The notes beneath the pieces were generated by a model, which was not told where the DNA came from, did no database searches, and saw only the letters and a program-made list of their open reading frames with translations. Below, piece after piece: positions 24,124 through 25,383 of a DNA stretch of 25,383 bases (within the stretch, counting starts at the first letter, position 1; each line of letters begins with the position of its first letter). The position numbers and the translations under genes were made by a program. The DNA is from Porphyromonadaceae bacterium UBA7207 (GTDB lineage: Bacteria; Bacteroidota; Bacteroidia; Bacteroidales; Muribaculaceae): assembly GCA_002490635.1 (NCBI GenBank), contig DKUJ01000035.1, positions 1,298 through 26,680 on the forward strand. The letters run 5' to 3'.

Positions 24124-25383
24124 TCACATCCTCAACAGACGGTCGAAGTCGGCGTTGATGTCGCTGCCCGTCGAAAAGTCGTGGAGAGTGAGCGAGCGCA
24201 ACTGGTACCAGTACTGCCAGAACTTGTACAGCTGGCTCACATAGTCGCGCCGGGCGTTGTCCTTGGTCAGGCGCGAGTCGTTCAGCTCAAGCGTCGACAG
24301 AGCCCCCACCATATATGTCTCCACGTTGGTGAGATACCGCCGCTGGGCGATCTCGTCGGAGCGGTCGGCCAGCCGCAGCTGCTCCTGCTGGTTTGCCAGG
24401 CGTTCCACCAGAATGAACAGTTCCTGGTTGAAGTTCATGGTCTGGCGGCGGTTTTCCGATTCGGTAACGCGGCGGTTGCTCTCGGCCACCTTCACCTTGC
24501 CGCGGCGTTTGCCCCAGTCGACAAGCGGAATCGAGAACCCCACCGAAGCCACCTCGTTGGAGCGCAGACGGCTGTAGGCGGCATCGAACTCGCTGCCCGT
24601 GCCCGTGTAGCCGAGCTGCACGAAAAGGTTTATCTCGCGCAGGTCGCCCTTTGCGCGCGCCACCTCGTAGTCGGCCTCGAGCTGCCGCCGGAGTATGCTG
24701 CGGGCGAATTTGTTGTTTGTCAGAGCCTTGTCGAGAGCGTCGGCGAAGCGCACCTCGGCATGAGGCACCGCCGACGGCACCACGGGCACAATCACCGTGT
24801 TCTCGTCAAGGTCCAGAAAAGCCCGCAGGCGGAACATGTCGCTCTTGTAGGTGCTGCGGCTGTCGGTAAGCGCCGCCTGAGCTTCAAGCAGGTTCAGCTC
24901 CATCTGCAGCAGGTCGTTTTTGCTTATCTGACCCATGCGTCGCTTCTCCTGGGCCACGGCATATAACTGACCGGCGTTCTCCAGGTTCTGCGCGGCGATT
25001 TCCACATTCGCCTGGCTCATCAGCAGGGTGAAGTAGTAGTCCACCGTAGTGCGTGCCACATCCTCGGTGGCGCTCAGGAAAGCCGCCTTGGCCTCGGTGT
25101 AGCGCACCGGCTCTATGCGGCGCTCCCACTTCATGTCGTTGGTGCCGAACAGAGGCTGCTCCAGGGTTATGGCCACTGGAATGCTCATGAAGCGGTTGCG
25201 GGCAGGGCTGTCGAACTGCCGCAGGAAGTCCAGCGACGACACCAGCGACACCCGTCCGCCAGTGAGCGGAATGTTCTGGCTCACCGAAAGCTCGGCGGTG
25301 GCCTGCAGGGTGTTGGTGCGCACGAAGCTGTAGTCGCCGTTCTCGTTCATGTAGGAACTGTACTGCTTGGCATAGGCCGGCGC
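24124..25383 (-). CDS. TolC-family outer-membrane efflux protein (5' truncated)
   Basis: The frame is open to the last base of the window, so the start lies to the right; about 419 codons are present. It is a TolC-type protein that forms a trimeric outer-membrane barrel with a long periplasmic coiled-coil channel, the exit duct of a tripartite pump. The visible residues show two alternating beta-strand and long-helix halves, typical of the outer-membrane efflux protein family: LQATAELSVSQNIPLTGGRVSLVSSLDFLRQF, the helices EKRRMGQISKNDLLQMELNLLEAQAALTDSRS and EEVASVGFSIPLVDWG-like repeats, and the helix NRRQTMNFNQELFILVERLANQQEQLRLADRSDEIAQRRY. The C-terminus is RSLTLHDFSTGSDINADFDRLLRM. The substrate and pump partners are unknown because they lie outside the window. 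Confidence 0.9.
   Translation of the reverse strand, partial: APAYAKQYSSYMNENGDYSFVRTNTLQATAELSVSQNIPLTGGRVSLVSSLDFLRQFDSPARNRFMSIPVAITLEQPLFGTNDMKWERRIEPVRYTEAKAAFLSATEDVARTTVDYYFTLLMSQANVEIAAQNLENAGQLYAVAQEKRRMGQISKNDLLQMELNLLEAQAALTDSRSTYKSDMFRLRAFLDLDENTVIVPVVPSAVPHAEVRFADALDKALTNNKFARSILRRQLEADYEVARAKGDLREINLFVQLGYTGTGSEFDAAYSRLRSNEVASVGFSIPLVDWGKRRGKVKVAESNRRVTESENRRQTMNFNQELFILVERLANQQEQLRLADRSDEIAQRRYLTNVETYMVGALSTLELNDSRLTKDNARRDYVSQLYKFWQYWYQLRSLTLHDFSTGSDINADFDRLLRM

Overview
The window looks like chromosomal DNA of a GC-rich member of the Bacteroidales. A gut family such as Muribaculaceae is plausible, but the sequence does not settle the family. The basis is: several TAnnTTTG boxes (the Bacteroidetes -7 promoter element) ahead of genes, weak or absent Shine-Dalgarno sequences, Bacteroidetes-type families (DUF4494, DUF3467, DUF4136, a NigD-like lipoprotein, a five-repeat DUF349 protein), and a CysRS with the KMGKS variant. 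I saw no rRNA, tRNA, CRISPR array, insertion sequence or phage gene.

Layout: (1) 1-4603 is the accessory-looking part. It holds the 3' end of a parallel beta-helix surface protein, a 374-bp AT-rich intergenic region with a perfect 22-bp palindrome at a promoter, a large secreted repeat protein broken by two in-frame stop codons, a terminator, and an unrecognised 239-residue protein with no usable ATG. (2) 4724-6848 is ptb-buk, a two-gene operon that turns acyl-CoA into a short-chain fatty acid plus ATP, closed by a strong terminator. (3) 7004-8106 is DUF4494 and the PLP-homeostasis protein YggS/PLPBP, overlapping by 1 nt. (4) 8187-10124 is a DUF349 repeat protein. (5) 10181-17934 is a tightly packed same-strand run: a polyprenyl-phosphate sugar-1-phosphate transferase, an AddA/RecB-like helicase-nuclease, a C69 dipeptidase, a SlyD-like prolyl isomerase with a Cys/His-rich tail, and a LolD-like ABC ATPase. 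(6) 17995-20529 holds a NigD-like lipoprotein, DUF3467 and cysS, ending at an 18-bp-stem bidirectional terminator. (7) On the minus strand, 22766-20603 is a three-gene unit (79-residue unknown protein, aguA, aguB) joined by two ATGA overlaps; aguA and aguB make putrescine from agmatine. (8) 22950-23567 is a DUF4136 lipoprotein, converging by 8 bp on a minus-strand receiver-Fis response regulator. That regulator lies 27 nt downstream of a TolC-type outer-membrane efflux gene cut by the window end.

Most of the window is core metabolism and envelope biology. I did not find a clearly new multi-gene system. The best second looks are the doubly interrupted secreted repeat protein with its palindromic promoter region, the unknown small protein coupled to agmatine catabolism, the possibly leaderless response regulator, and the C-terminal extension on butyrate kinase.
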